A DNA stretch of 64,000 nt from CAWCGU01 sp963838095 (GTDB lineage Bacteria; Actinomycetota; Thermoleophilia; Solirubrobacterales; 70-9): positions 248,001-312,000 of the forward strand of contig CAWIPO010000007.1 in NCBI GenBank assembly GCA_963838095.1, read 5' to 3'. Below the pieces are notes generated by a model, which did no database searches, was not told where the DNA came from, and worked only from the letters and a program-made list of their open reading frames with translations. The position numbers were made by a program, and so were the translations under genes. This document shows positions 1-9,463 of this stretch, one piece after another. How positions within the stretch are numbered: position 1 is the first letter of the stretch; every line of letters begins with the position of its first letter.

Positions 1-754
1 GGCCCATCGCGGTCCGAACCCATCCCCCCTCCCCGTCGCGCTCCCAGTACATCGGAGGCTCGGAGCCGGTCTCCTCGACGAAGGCGGCAAAGGCGGCGTT
101 CGCGACCGGTGTGCGGTCGATCCGGAACGGCTCGAGCTCGATCGTGTGCCGGGGGCGCTCGTTGTCGTAGGCGAACCCGCCCGCCGGCGCTCCGACCTCG
201 TGCTCGCCGCCCTCCACCGCCACCATCTCCGGCCCCTCCGAGACCGGCTCGGCGCCGGGCGCAGAATCGCGCCCAACCGGGTCGTAGGACTCGACCATCT
301 GCAGCAGCTGCAGCATCGTCTCGTTGTGCTGGTGCTCGTGAGCCAGGATCAGCTCGTAGACGAACCCGTCCCTGAGCAGCGGCTCGTCGGAACGCAGGTC
401 GATGGTGTCGAGCACCTCGAGGGTGCGCTTGCGGACCTGATCCAGATAGCTCAGGCACTCCTCACCGCGAAGGATCGGCAGCTCGTTGCGGGTCGCGCGC
501 GGGTTCTCGATTGCGTCATAGAAGCGGCCAAGGTCGCCGTCGAGCGGCTCGCGACCCCCGATCTCCTGCACCAGCCACAGCTCCTCGAAGTTGCCGATGT
601 GGCCGATGTCCCAGATCAGCGGGCTCAACAGCGGGTTGTAGACGCGGTTCAGCTGCGCTTCGCTGAGCGGCTCGATCAGCTGAAGCGTCCGCCGACGCGC
701 CTCCTCGAGGCGGGCCCCGATCTCCTGCTTGGACGGTCTGATAGTGAGGGCCAC
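1..754 (-). CDS. egtB: Ergothioneine biosynthesis protein EgtB (3' end off window)
   Basis: Non-heme iron sulfoxide synthase that joins hercynine to gamma-glutamylcysteine or cysteine in ergothioneine synthesis. About 251 residues are visible; the rest lies beyond base 1. The N-terminal DinB-like domain has WDIGHIGNFEELW near residue 40 and the iron-binding HX3HXE motif as HEHQHNE near residue 130. The formylglycine-generating-enzyme-like domain begins near residue 170 with the run AGGFAYDNERPRH. The start is GTG at 754, because a stop lies in frame nine codons upstream and I see no other start before the conserved region. It diverges from the SDR at 839 across about 85 bp. egtA, egtC and egtD are not in view. 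Family assignment is confident; completeness cannot be judged. Confidence 0.9.
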   Translation of the reverse strand, partial: MALTIRPSKQEIGARLEEARRRTLQLIEPLSEAQLNRVYNPLLSPLIWDIGHIGNFEELWLVQEIGGREPLDGDLGRFYDAIENPRATRNELPILRGEECLSYLDQVRKRTLEVLDTIDLRSDEPLLRDGFVYELILAHEHQHNETMLQLLQMVESYDPVGRDSAPGAEPVSEGPEMVAVEGGEHEVGAPAGGFAYDNERPRHTIELEPFRIDRTPVANAAFAAFVEETGSEPPMYWERDGEGGWVRTAMG

Positions 755-838
755 CGGAGCGGCGATCTCGAAACCCTAGCTAGTGGGCACCCTCGGCCGG
801 TGATCGACTCGTAGGCGGACCTGTAGGCTGCCGCGCCG

Positions 839-1606
839 ATGCGGATCGAGGGCACCAGCGCACTGATCGCGGGCGGGGCTTCCGGGCTCGGGGAGGCCAC
901 GAGCCGAGCGCTTCACGAGGCCGGCGCGAGCGTCGTGATCGCCGACCTGAACGCGGAGAAGGGAGAGGCGCTCGCCGCCGAGCTTGGCGAGCGGGCCAGG
1001 TTCGTGGAGGCGAACGTGACCGACGAGGACGCCGTTGGCAGCGCGGTCGCGGCCGCCGCCGAGGGCGCCGGCGGGCTGCGGATCTCCGTCTGCTGCGCGG
1101 GGATCGGCTGGGCGCAGCGCACGACCGCGAAGCAGGGAGCGCATGACCTGCAGATCTTTCGCAATGTGATCGAGGTGAACCTGATCGGCACCTTCAACGT
1201 CCTCCGCCTGGCGGCGACGGCGATGAACGAAAACGAGCCGGACGAGGGCGGCGCGCGCGGAGTCTGCGTCAACACCGCCTCGATCGCGGCCTTCGACGGA
1301 CAGATCGGCCAGGTCGCCTACTCGGCGTCCAAAGGCGGGATCGTCGGGCTGACGCTCCCGGCCGCACGCGATCTAGCGAGCCGCGGCATCCGCGTCGTCA
1401 CGATCGCGCCGGGGACGTTCGACACGCCGCTGCTGGCCGCGCTGCCGCAGGAGAACCGCGACGAGCTCGGCGCCGCGATCCCGTTCCCGAGCCGGCTCGG
1501 CGACCCCGTCGAGTTCGCCGCCCTCGCCCGGCACATCGTCGAGAACCCGATGCTGAACGGCGAGACGATCCGCCTCGACGGCGCGCTGCGGATGCCGCCG
1601 AAGTAG
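839..1606 (+). CDS. SDR oxidoreductase, 3-hydroxyacyl-CoA dehydrogenase type-2-like
   Basis: Classical short-chain dehydrogenase of 255 residues. It has a Rossmann glycine motif (GGASGLGEA, near residue 12), Asp in ADLNAEK suggesting NAD preference, the CCAGIG segment, catalytic Ser in NTASIAAFDGQ, and YSASKGG supplying Tyr and Lys. The FDGQIGQ segment and the C-terminal IRLDGALRM resemble HSD17B10-type 3-hydroxyacyl-CoA dehydrogenases, which act in the third step of beta-oxidation. The substrate is inferred from this resemblance only. It stands alone on the plus strand between egtB and a convergent surface-protein gene four bases beyond its stop. Confidence 0.85.
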   Translation: MRIEGTSALIAGGASGLGEATSRALHEAGASVVIADLNAEKGEALAAELGERARFVEANVTDEDAVGSAVAAAAEGAGGLRISVCCAGIGWAQRTTAKQGAHDLQIFRNVIEVNLIGTFNVLRLAATAMNENEPDEGGARGVCVNTASIAAFDGQIGQVAYSASKGGIVGLTLPAARDLASRGIRVVTIAPGTFDTPLLAALPQENRDELGAAIPFPSRLGDPVEFAALARHIVENPMLNGETIRLDGALRMPPK

Positions 1607-1609
1607 GGG

Positions 1610-2536
1610 TCACGTGCCCTCGGCTTCCGGGTCTTCGAATACGTCCTTCAACCACGGCGGGGTGACCGCGAAGCTGACCCCCGAGTCCTCGTCTGTGAGC
1701 GATTCGATCGGGATCAGGACCACGCTCGAGGCGGGGGTCCAGCGGATCGGTTGCTCGTCGGAGCCGGTCGCGGCGTTGCCCGCGTGGCTTCCCTCGGAGA
1801 CGAAGAGGCTGAATGTCGACGGGCCCCAGCCGCCGCGCTCGCGCAGCCCGATGCCCTCGGTGACGTCCTTGATCGGCTCCATCCCGGCGTCGGAGCCCCA
1901 GTTGGCGACGCTCTGCTCGTAGTTGTAGCCGTGGTGAGAGCTGGCTCGGGCGTAGGTTCCGTCGGGGCCGATGCGGACGCCGTAGCTCTCCCAGTCGTCC
2001 TCGTGGTAGCCCGTGTCACCGGGGAGCTCCTCGAGGGTCGAGGAGTCCGGGTAGTAGAAGTAGTACTGGAGGTAGAGGTTCCCCTCCCGCTCGCCGGAGC
2101 AGTCGCTGCCCGCCTCCAGCGTCGCTGCGATCGCCTCGGGACGGCAGTCGATCACGTGCACGAACCCGACCACTGGCAGGCCGGAATTCGTGCGGGCGAT
2201 GGCGCCCGACTCGGGGCCGAGCGAGCACTCGACCTCGCGGCAGTCACGAAAGTCGACTGGAAGCTCGTCCTCGCCGGGCTCGTAGATCAGCTCCGGGGTG
2301 TGTGCGGACAAGAGCCCGGCCAGCTCGGAGCCGTACTCGGCAACCATCAGCGACTCCGAGCCGCAGCCGCCTTCGAGCCCAACCGCGCAGGCGATGCGGC
2401 CGGCGATCGCGCGCGCGAGCTCGGTCCCGGGCAGCCGGGCGCCGGCGAGCGCCGCCGTCGCCATCACCAGCAGCGCGACCAGCAGCAACAGCGCCACCCA
2501 CTCGATTGTCGACTGTCCGCGCTGTCCCCGCGCCAC
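1610..2536 (-). CDS. Secreted protein with pilin/TadE-type signal and Vps62-like domain
   Basis: A 308-residue protein. The first 35 residues have the layout of a prepilin or TadE signal: basic start, GQSTIEW, then a hydrophobic stretch of about 20 residues, so it is probably membrane-anchored or pilus-associated through a prepilin peptidase. The remainder contains a YYFYYPDS segment, YHEDDWESYGVRIGPDG and ASSHHG, which resemble the Vps62-like fold (an H-x-x-DWE core followed by S-x-H). Four to six cysteines suggest disulphides outside the cell. No pilus assembly genes are visible, so what it is attached to is unknown. The function of bacterial Vps62-like domains is not established. Confidence 0.6.
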   Translation of the reverse strand: MARGQRGQSTIEWVALLLLVALLVMATAALAGARLPGTELARAIAGRIACAVGLEGGCGSESLMVAEYGSELAGLLSAHTPELIYEPGEDELPVDFRDCREVECSLGPESGAIARTNSGLPVVGFVHVIDCRPEAIAATLEAGSDCSGEREGNLYLQYYFYYPDSSTLEELPGDTGYHEDDWESYGVRIGPDGTYARASSHHGYNYEQSVANWGSDAGMEPIKDVTEGIGLRERGGWGPSTFSLFVSEGSHAGNAATGSDEQPIRWTPASSVVLIPIESLTDEDSGVSFAVTPPWLKDVFEDPEAEGT

Positions 2537-2598
2537 ACCCCGACGCTAGGAGCGGGCAGCGCGCGCGTGGCGCGCAGAAGGTCAGGAATCAGTGACTG

Positions 2599-3036
2599 CT
2601 ATGCGCCGGCTTCGGCGCTCGGACGCGAACGCGAGGTCTCGCCCTCGGCGAGGCGGCCGTCGCGGCCGACGTAACCGTCCTTGCCACCGGCGACGAGGAG
2701 CACGGCGTCGTCCGTGTCGCTGGTGTTGCGCACCATCCGCACGGTGGCGGCATCGACCCTGGCGACGCTGCCCGGGCCCATGACATGGCTCTCCTCCCCG
2801 TCGTTGAAATACATCTCGACCTCGCCGCTGTGGACGAAGTACGTCTCCTCCTGCTCGTCGTGGAAGTGGCGCCCGGTCTCGTAGGAGGGCGGGAGCACGA
2901 TCGCGTTAATCCCGAACGCGGTCACCCCCATCCCCTTGCGGATCTTGCGGAAGCCGTAGCGATCGCCGAGGTCGTCGATGTGCGCGACGGCGAAGCCGTC
3001 GCCTCTGATCACATCCGGGAACTCGGAGTCGTCCAC
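2599..3036 (-). CDS. Cupin-domain protein
   Basis: Single-domain cupin of 145 residues. The first motif appears as ETGRHFHDEQEETYFVHSGE, with two His and a Glu as metal ligands, and the second as GPGSVARVDAATVRMVRNTS, where the usual His is Arg. A C-terminal tail of about 25 residues is polar and disordered. A GTG at 3036 was chosen because it precedes the first folded segment (DDSEFPD); longer readings run antisense into the neighbour. The region 3037-3142 between it and the divergent LapA-like gene holds no gene and should carry both promoters. Substrate unknown. Confidence 0.75.
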   Translation of the reverse strand: MDDSEFPDVIRGDGFAVAHIDDLGDRYGFRKIRKGMGVTAFGINAIVLPPSYETGRHFHDEQEETYFVHSGEVEMYFNDGEESHVMGPGSVARVDAATVRMVRNTSDTDDAVLLVAGGKDGYVGRDGRLAEGETSRSRPSAEAGA

Positions 3037-3142
3037 GGCGCTGATCCTAGGTGAATACCGCCGAATCCTCGCTTCGCGTCCGGTTCGGCTCGATCTCCTC
3101 TGCAGGAGATGTTCGCCTCCGTTCGGCGGGTAGAGTCGCCTC

Positions 3143-3397
3143 GTGGCCGAACCTCGGATCCCGGAGCAGCCCACCAAGCCGAGCTCGAACTGGAAGCTGT
3201 GGGCGGTTGGGATCGCGATCTTCCTGCTCGCGATCCTGGTCGTCCAAAACGCGCAGAAGGTCCCGATCGACTTCCTCTTCGTCGACGTCGAGACCCCGCT
3301 GATCTTCGCGCTCCTGATCGCCGGGATCCTCGGCTTCCTGATCGGCTGGCTGTTGCCGATCGTGCGCCGCGACCGCAAGCGTTCTTCCGAGGAATGA
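3143..3397 (+). CDS. LapA/DUF1049-family membrane protein
   Basis: Small protein of 84 residues with two hydrophobic segments (about residues 18-36 and 48-70) separated by VQNAQKVPIDFLFVDVETP, the arrangement typical of the LapA (lipopolysaccharide assembly A) family. The C-terminus is basic (RRDRKRSS), placing it in the cytoplasm. The GTG start at 3143 has a TAGAGT hexamer about 12 bases upstream that could be a -10 box. Convergent with pntB, with 22 bases between stops. In an organism probably lacking LPS its role is unclear. Confidence 0.75.
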   Translation: MAEPRIPEQPTKPSSNWKLWAVGIAIFLLAILVVQNAQKVPIDFLFVDVETPLIFALLIAGILGFLIGWLLPIVRRDRKRSSEE

Positions 3398-3419
3398 GCC
3401 CGGCCCGGCCCGAGCGCGG

Positions 3420-4850
3420 CTACAGCTCGTTGACCTCGCCCGCGATGTCGGCGGCCGCCTGCTTCGCGTCGGCGAACAGCATCGACGTGTTCGGCTCGTA
3501 GAAGAGGTCGTTGTCGATCCCGGCGAAGCCGGGGCTGAGCGAGCGCTTGATCACGATCACCTGCTGGGCCTCCGAGACCTCGATGATCGGCATCCCGGCG
3601 ATCGGTGAGTCCGGGTCGTTCTTGGCTGCCGGGTTGGTGACGTCGTTGGCGCCGATGACGACCGCGACGTCGGTGCGCGGCAGCTCGGGGTTGATGTCGT
3701 CCATCTCCCGCAGCTGCTCGTAGGGGACGTCGGCATCCGCCAGCAGGACGTTCATGTGCCCGGGCATCCGGCCCGCGACGGGGTGGATCGCGTAGTTGAC
3801 CGTTACCCCGCGCTTCTCCAGCGTGTCCGCCAGCTCCTTGACCGCGTGCTGTGCCTGCGCAACCGCGAGCCCGTAGCCGGGGACGAACACGACCGAATCG
3901 GCATAGGCGAGCGCGATCGCGGCGTCCTGGGCGCCGATCGAGCGGTGGGGGCGCTCCTCGCCCGTTCCGACCCCGGCCGCCGGCGCGCCCCCGAAGCCGG
4001 CGAAGAGGACGTTGGCGACGGAGCGGTTCATCGCCTTTGCCATCTCCATCGTCAGGATCGTTCCCGAGGAGCCGACGAGCGTCCCGGCGACGATCAACGC
4101 GACGTTGTCGAGCGCAAAGCCGGCGGCCGCCGCCGAGAGCCCGGTGAACGCGTTCAGGATCGAGATCACCACCGGCATGTCGGCGCCGCCGATCGGCAGC
4201 ACAACGAGATTGCCGAGCACTCCCGCCGCGATCAGGATCGCAATGAAGACCATTTGCGAGGGGTCGTCGTTGTTCGCGCAGATGGCTATGCAGCCGGCGA
4301 GGATCCCGATCAAGAGCAGCGCGTTGATCACCTGCTGGCCGGGGATCGCCAGCGGGCGTGTCGGGATCAGGTCCTGAAGCTTCGCGAAGGCGATGTTCGA
4401 GCCCCAGAAGGAGACCGAGCCGACGACCGTCGAGAACAGGATCGGGACCAGGGTCTCGAGCGGGATCTCGGCCAGCAGACCATGGTCGATCTCGCTCAGC
4501 CCGTGACGGAACTCCGACCACGAGATCAGCGCCACCGCGCCGCCGCCGACGCCGTTGTAGAGCGCCACCATCTGCGGCATCTGGGTCATCTGGACGCGCA
4601 GCGAGGCAACGATGCCGACCGTGGCCCCGATCGCCAGGCCGAGGAACAGCAGGCCCCAGTTGCCGATCCCGTCGAGCAGCAGCGTGGTGACCACGGCGAT
4701 CGCCATCCCGGCGGCGGCGATCAGGTTGCCCTGCTTCGCGGTCGTCGGATGCGTTCCCCGGCGAACCCCGATGATGAACATCGAGAAGGAGACGATGTAG
4801 AGGATCGTTGCGACGTCGCCGCCGGGTTCCAACACGGCGACGATGCTCAT
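3420..4850 (-). CDS. pntB: NAD(P) transhydrogenase, beta subunit
   Basis: Beta subunit of proton-translocating transhydrogenase, 476 residues. The first ~280 residues are multi-helix membrane domain II. The C-terminal ~190 residues are the NADP-binding domain III, with VPGYGLAVAQAQHAVKEL, HPVAGRMPGHMNVLLADA and SLSPGFAGIDN, all signatures of PntB. The enzyme uses the proton gradient to reduce NADP+ with NADH. It is the last gene of pntAA-pntAB-pntB; its start overlaps pntAB by four bases (ATGA). Length matches the family. Confidence 0.96.
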   Translation of the reverse strand: MSIVAVLEPGGDVATILYIVSFSMFIIGVRRGTHPTTAKQGNLIAAAGMAIAVVTTLLLDGIGNWGLLFLGLAIGATVGIVASLRVQMTQMPQMVALYNGVGGGAVALISWSEFRHGLSEIDHGLLAEIPLETLVPILFSTVVGSVSFWGSNIAFAKLQDLIPTRPLAIPGQQVINALLLIGILAGCIAICANNDDPSQMVFIAILIAAGVLGNLVVLPIGGADMPVVISILNAFTGLSAAAAGFALDNVALIVAGTLVGSSGTILTMEMAKAMNRSVANVLFAGFGGAPAAGVGTGEERPHRSIGAQDAAIALAYADSVVFVPGYGLAVAQAQHAVKELADTLEKRGVTVNYAIHPVAGRMPGHMNVLLADADVPYEQLREMDDINPELPRTDVAVVIGANDVTNPAAKNDPDSPIAGMPIIEVSEAQQVIVIKRSLSPGFAGIDNDLFYEPNTSMLFADAKQAAADIAGEVNEL

Positions 4851-5158
4851 GGCGCTTTCTCCTCGGCCTCCGGTTTCGGCTTCGGCTTCCTCGTGAACAT
4901 GCCGAGCATGCGGTCGGTGACCATGAAGCCGCCGACGATGTTGATTGCGCCGAATGCGATCGCGATCGTTCCGATCACGTACTCGAGGCTGTCGTCGGCG
5001 TAGCCGATGACGATCAGCCCGCCGAGCATCACGATCCCGTGGATCGCGTTGGTCTGCGACATCAGCGGCGTGTGCAGGGTCGTCGGCACTTTCGAGATCA
5101 CCTCGAAGCCGACAAATGCGGCGAGGACGAAGATCGTGATCTCGGTGATCAGGTCCAT
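4847..5158 (-). CDS. pntAB: NAD(P) transhydrogenase, alpha subunit part 2 (membrane)
   Basis: A 103-residue integral membrane protein with three hydrophobic helices, corresponding to the membrane part of the alpha subunit when that subunit is split in two. Typical features are TTLHTPLMSQTNAIHGIV and the glycine-rich helix following it. Its start coincides with the stop of pntAA at 5158 and its stop overlaps the pntB start, so the three products are probably translationally coupled. A split alpha subunit is usual in Actinomycetota and alphaproteobacteria. Confidence 0.95.
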   Translation of the reverse strand: MDLITEITIFVLAAFVGFEVISKVPTTLHTPLMSQTNAIHGIVMLGGLIVIGYADDSLEYVIGTIAIAFGAINIVGGFMVTDRMLGMFTRKPKPKPEAEEKAP

Positions 5159-6286
5159 TACGCCGCCGCGACCTCCTTCGCGCGTTCGTTCTTGATCTCG
5201 CCCTCGTGGGTGATGCAGGCGCCCGCCACGACCTCGTCCTCGAAGTCGAGCTTCAGCTCTCCCTCCTCGGTGACCATCAGCTCGAGCAGGTTCTCGATGT
5301 TCTTTGCGTAGAGCTGTGAGGCGTCGGCGGGCAGCTCGCTCGCCAGGTTCGGAGGCGCGGTCACCCTGACGCCGCCCTCGACCACCGTCTCACCCAGCTT
5401 CGAGAGCTCGCAGTTCCCGCCGGACTCGCCGGCGAGGTCGACGATCAGCGAGCCGGGCGCCATCGCCCGCACCGCTTCCGCCGTGATCAGCAGCGGCGCG
5501 GGGCGTCCCGGGATCAGGGCGGTGGTGATGATCACGTCCTGCTTGGCCGCGTTCTCGGTCAGCGCCTGGCGCACCTGCTCGTTCTCCTCCTCCGTCAGCG
5601 GTCGCGCGTAGCCGCCCTCGCCCTCGGCGTCGGGAATGAAATCGAGCTCGAGCGGGCGTCCGCCGAGACTGGCGATCTGCTCCCAGGCCGCACGGCGGAT
5701 GTCGAAGCCGGTGACTATCGCGCCCAGGCGCTTCGCGGTCGCGATCGCCTGCAGCCCCGCGACGCCGGCGCCGAGCACCAGCACCTTGGCCGGCTTCACG
5801 GTTCCCGCCGCCGTGGTCATCATCGGGAAGAAGCGCCCCGACTCGCGCGCGGCAACCAGCGCCGACACGTAGCCGGCGACGTTCGCCTGCGAGGAGAGCG
5901 CGTCCATCGCCTGGGCGCGGGTGATGCGCGGTATCGCTTCCATCGCGAAGCTTGTCACCCCGGCGTCGGCGAGCGCCCTGGTGGTCTCGCCGGAGGTGAG
6001 CGGGCTGAGGAACCCGATCAGAAGCTGCCCCGAGCGCAGCCGGCCGATCTCCTCGGCGCTCGGAACCGCCACCCGGAGGACGACGTCCGCGCCCCACGCG
6101 TCTTCCGCGGAGCCGACGCTGGCGCCCGCCTCCTCGTAGCTCGGAGTCGGGGTGCCCGGCCTGCTCGCCGGCGCCGGACTCGATGACGACATCGAGCTTG
6201 CGCTCGACCAGGCCTCGCACGACATCAGGGACGAGCGCGACGCGTCGCTCGCCTTCGGCGGTTTCCTTGGGCGCCCCGAGCCGCAT
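5158..6286 (-). CDS. pntAA: NAD(P) transhydrogenase, alpha subunit part 1 (one-base frameshift)
   Basis: NAD(H)-binding domain I of transhydrogenase, about 376 residues once one base is removed. The N-terminus (start ATG 6286, MRLGAPKETAEGERRVALVP) and the remainder (YEEAGASVGSAEDAWGADVV onward, through ITRAQAMDALSSQANVAGY and the dinucleotide-binding VLGAGVAGLQA) lie in different frames. The join is near 6140, where GAC TCC GAG is followed by an extra base before TAC GAG GAG. Both halves are well conserved, so a sequencing insertion is more likely than a dead gene. It heads the pnt operon and diverges from the FHA gene 33 bp away. Confidence 0.92.
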
Positions 6287-6319
6287 AGCGCGGGCGGGAG
6301 ACTACTGTCCTGGAGAGCA

Positions 6320-7024
6320 ATGCAGTCAGGCGCCTCAGACCCCAAGAGCGCAGCAGGGCCGCGCCCGGAAACCGCTTCCGAGCTCAAGGCCCAGATCGAG
6401 GTCGAGCGGGAAGGCGACCCGTTCCTCGCCTACCGGGACGGTGGGGGCGTGCACCGGCTGGTGCGGATCTCCGACGACGTCTCGGAGCTTTGGATCGGGC
6501 GCGGCGAGCAGGCGGACCTGCACCTCGGATGGGACCACGAGGCGTCGCTGCTGCACGCCCAGATCATCGTCGTCCGAGGTGTGTGCACGCTGGTGGACGA
6601 GGGACTGTCCACGAACGGCACGTTCGTGAACGGCGAGCGGGTCAGCGGGCGCCGCCGCCTGCGCGAGCGCGACATGCTCCGGGTGGGCCGCACCGCGCTG
6701 ATCTTCAGGAACCCGGATGAGGGCACCGGCGAAACGACGCTCGCATCGAGCGAGGAAGAGCTCCGAGTCGTGCGCATCTCGCCGGCCCAGCAACGCGTGC
6801 TGGTGGAGCTCTGCCGCCCGTTCAAGGACGGCGCCTCGTTCGCCTCACCGGCGACGAACCAGCAGATCGCCGACGCTCTGCACCTGAGCGTGGACGCGGT
6901 GAAGACGCACCTGAGGGCGATGTTCGAGAAGTTCGAGCTCGGCGACCTCCCGCAGAACCGCAAGCGCGTGGCGCTCGTCGAGCGCGCGATGCAGACCGGG
7001 CTCGTGGGCGAGCGCGACCTCTAG
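6320..7024 (+). CDS. FHA domain protein with C-terminal LuxR-like helix-turn-helix
   Basis: A 234-residue putative phosphothreonine-dependent regulator. Residues ~60-135 form an FHA domain (WIGRGEQADLHL, then LLHAQI and STNGTFVNGERV; the usual RxxS/H core appears as R-x-E...H). Residues ~155-230 carry a helix-turn-helix with NQQIADALHLSVDAVKTHLR, much like LuxR/GerE. The ATG at 6320 has GGAGAG eight bases upstream; longer readings overlap pntAA. It converges on the Ser/Thr kinase gene, whose stop is five bases away, so kinase and reader are plausible partners. DNA target unknown. Confidence 0.8.
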   Translation: MQSGASDPKSAAGPRPETASELKAQIEVEREGDPFLAYRDGGGVHRLVRISDDVSELWIGRGEQADLHLGWDHEASLLHAQIIVVRGVCTLVDEGLSTNGTFVNGERVSGRRRLRERDMLRVGRTALIFRNPDEGTGETTLASSEEELRVVRISPAQQRVLVELCRPFKDGASFASPATNQQIADALHLSVDAVKTHLRAMFEKFELGDLPQNRKRVALVERAMQTGLVGERDL

Positions 7025-7029
7025 GAGCC

Positions 7030-7879
7030 TCACGACTTCGCGGCGGCCTCCACGAGCCGCGCGTACTCGGCCGCGCTCTTGGGGCGATCCGCCGGCTCCT
7101 TCGCAAGCGCGCGGTTGATCGCCCGCCCCAGTCCCGGCGGAACGTCGTCCCGTCCCGCGCATGGATCCGCAGGCTCGTCCTGCAGGTGCGCGTAGAGGAT
7201 CTTCATTCCGTGGCGGTCCGCGAACGGCGGCTCGCCCGACGCGCACACGAACATCGTGCAGCCGAACGCGTAAAGGTCGGTCGCCGGGCTGACGTCGGCG
7301 CCGCGAATCTGCTCCGGCGCCATGTAGTCCATCGACCCGAGCACCTGGCCGGGCATCGTCAGCAGGCTGGCGTTGCGCTCCTTGGCGAGGCCGAAGTCGG
7401 TGATGTGGACCGAGCCGTCCTCGGCGACGAGCACGTTCGCCGGCTTCAGGTCGCGATGGGTGATCCCCTCGACGTGGATGGCGTCGAGAGCGGCGGCGAC
7501 GCCGGCGCACACGACCACCAGGGTCTCGACATCAAGCGGGCCCTCGCGCTCGACCTTCTCCTCCAGGCTGCCGCCATCGACGAAGCGCTGGACGATGTAG
7601 GGCACGCCGTCGTGCTGGCCCGTGTCGATCACGTTGACCACGTTCGGGTGCGAGACGCCGGCGGCGAAGCGAGCCTCGCGATCGAAGCGGCGGCGAAAGG
7701 TCGGATCGCGCGCGATGTTGCCCCTTCACGAGCTTCACGGCGACCTGCATCCCGTCGCTCCCGATCGCCTTGTAGACGACGCCCATGCCGCCCTCGCCGA
7801 GCACCGACACGACCCGATACGGCCCGATCCTGTCCGGGATCGGCTCACCCGCGTTCTCGGTGTGTCCGCCGTTGCCCAA
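7030..7879 (-). CDS. Serine/threonine protein kinase, PknB-like (one-base frameshift)
   Basis: Eukaryotic-type kinase domain only, about 282 residues after removing one base. It shows the P-loop (LGEGGMGVVYKA), Lys in VAVKLVKG, catalytic HRDLKPANVLV, TDFGLAKE and YMAPEQIRG. No membrane helix or extracellular sensor follows, so it is probably cytosolic. The break is near 7720, where a run of four G in the coding strand should be three: KGNIARDPTFRRRF then reads through. The start is TTG at 7879, matching the beginning of the kinase fold. The convergent FHA-HTH gene is a likely substrate or reader, by context only. Confidence 0.88.
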
Positions 7880-7931
7880 GTGTCCCTAGTCCCTCCTGGC
7901 GCTGGATGATTAGCGTACCGGCGACTTCGCA

Positions 7932-9453
7932 ATGACGACGGTCGACGAGAATCCTCTCACCCCCGGCCTCGAGCGCGCCCCCGTCGCCGCGACGGCGATG
8001 GTGATCTTCGGGGTCAGCGGCGACCTGTCCCGGCGCAAGCTCCTGCCGGCGATCTACAACCTCGCCCACGAGGGATCGCTTCCGGACCGCTTCAGCCTGG
8101 TCGGGTTCGCGCTCCCGATGGAGGGCGAGGAGGTGCGCGACTTGATCGCCGACTCGGTGCGGCAGTTCTCCCGCACCGAGCCCGATCCGGGGGTTCTCGA
8201 CGCCCTGCTCGACCGCGCCCGCTTCGTTCCCGGCTCCTTCGACGACGCGACCGCATTCCGAGCGCTCGGCGAGGTGCTGGCCGAGATCGACGCGGATGCC
8301 GACGTGCCCGTGAGCCGGCTCTTCTACTTCTCCACCGCGCCGCAGTTCTTCGGCGTCATCGCCGGGGAGCTGGGAGACGCGGGGCTGAACCGCTCCGAGG
8401 CGGCGGATGTGCGGGTGATCGTCGAGAAGCCGTTCGGCCACGACCTCGCCTCGGCGAGGGAGCTGAACTCCCAGCTTCGCGCCGTCTTCGACGAGCGCCA
8501 GATCTACCGCATCGACCACTACCTGGGCAAGGAGACCGTCCAGAACATGCTCGCGTTCCGGTTCGCCAACGGGATGTTCGAGCCGGTCTGGAACCGCAAC
8601 TTCGTCGACAACGTCCAGATCACCGCCGTCGAGGAGGTCGGGGTCGGCTCGCGCGCCGGCTACTACGAGACCTCGGGCGCGCTGCGCGACCTGGTCCAGA
8701 ACCACATGCTGCAGCTGCTGGCGCTGCTGTGCATGGAGCCGCCGGCCTCGTTGTACCGCCGACAGCATTCGCGACGAGAAGGTGAAGGTGCTGCGCGCGA
8801 TCGAGGCGCCGACCGCAGCCCGAGTCCCGGAAATCGCCGTCCGGGCCCAGTACGGCGCCGGTGTCTCCGGCGGAGAGGCGGTTCCGGGCTACCTCGAGGA
8901 GGAGGGCGTGGCGCCCGAATCGAAGACAGAGACCTACGTCGCCCTGAAGCTGGAGCTCTCGAGCTGGCGCTGGGCGGGGGTGCCGATCTACCTGCGCACG
9001 GGAAAGCGCCTGGCGCGCAAGCTGACCGAGATCGCGGTCACCCTGAAGCCGATCCCGAACCTGGCGTCGATGCAGTGGGAGGGCGCGGCGAACGTGGAGC
9101 CGAACCGGCTCGTGCTGACGATCCACCCGGACGAGGGCGTCTCGCTCTCGCTCGGGGCGAAGGTCCCGGGGGCCGGGATGCGGATCCGCCCCGTGAACAT
9201 GGAGTTCCGCTACGGGACCACCTTCCTCTCGGAGTCGCCGGAGGCCTACGAGCGGCTGATCCTCGACGCCCTGCGCGGCGACGCGACCCTGTTCACGCGC
9301 GACGACGAGGTCGAGGCCTCGTGGGACGTGTGCGACCCGATCCTGGAGGCGTGGTCGGCGTCGGACGGCTCGCTGCCGAGCTATCCCGCCGGCGGCGGCG
9401 GCCCGGAGGAGGCGGACGCGCTGCTCGGGGAGTCCAGCTGGCGTCAGCTCTGA
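7932..9453 (+). CDS. zwf: Glucose-6-phosphate dehydrogenase (one-base frameshift)
   Basis: First enzyme of the oxidative pentose phosphate pathway, about 506 residues when corrected. The N-terminal half has the NADP-binding FGVSGDLSRRKLLPAIYNL and the active-site RIDHYLGKETVQN. The C-terminal half (KVLRAIEAP, RTGKRLARKLTEIAVTLKP, NMEFRYGTTF, SPEAYERLILDALRGDATLF) lies one frame over. The break is near 8754: TTG T ACC GCC GAC reads on as TADSIRDEKVKVL after dropping one base. Followed ten bases later by opcA, its known partner in Actinomycetota and cyanobacteria. Confidence 0.96.
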
Positions 9454-9463
9454 TGGTCGGGCG

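Noticed and set aside
146..814. Long plus-strand ORF over the egtB region
   Set aside because: It is the antisense shadow of egtB. The minus strand has the HX3HXE motif and EgtB homology; the plus reading is Arg/Val/Leu-rich without motifs.
2599..4521. 640-residue minus-strand reading covering the cupin and part of pntB
   Set aside because: Only its last 145 residues are cupin-like. The rest is an Arg-rich off-frame reading of pntB and of the opposite-strand LapA gene.
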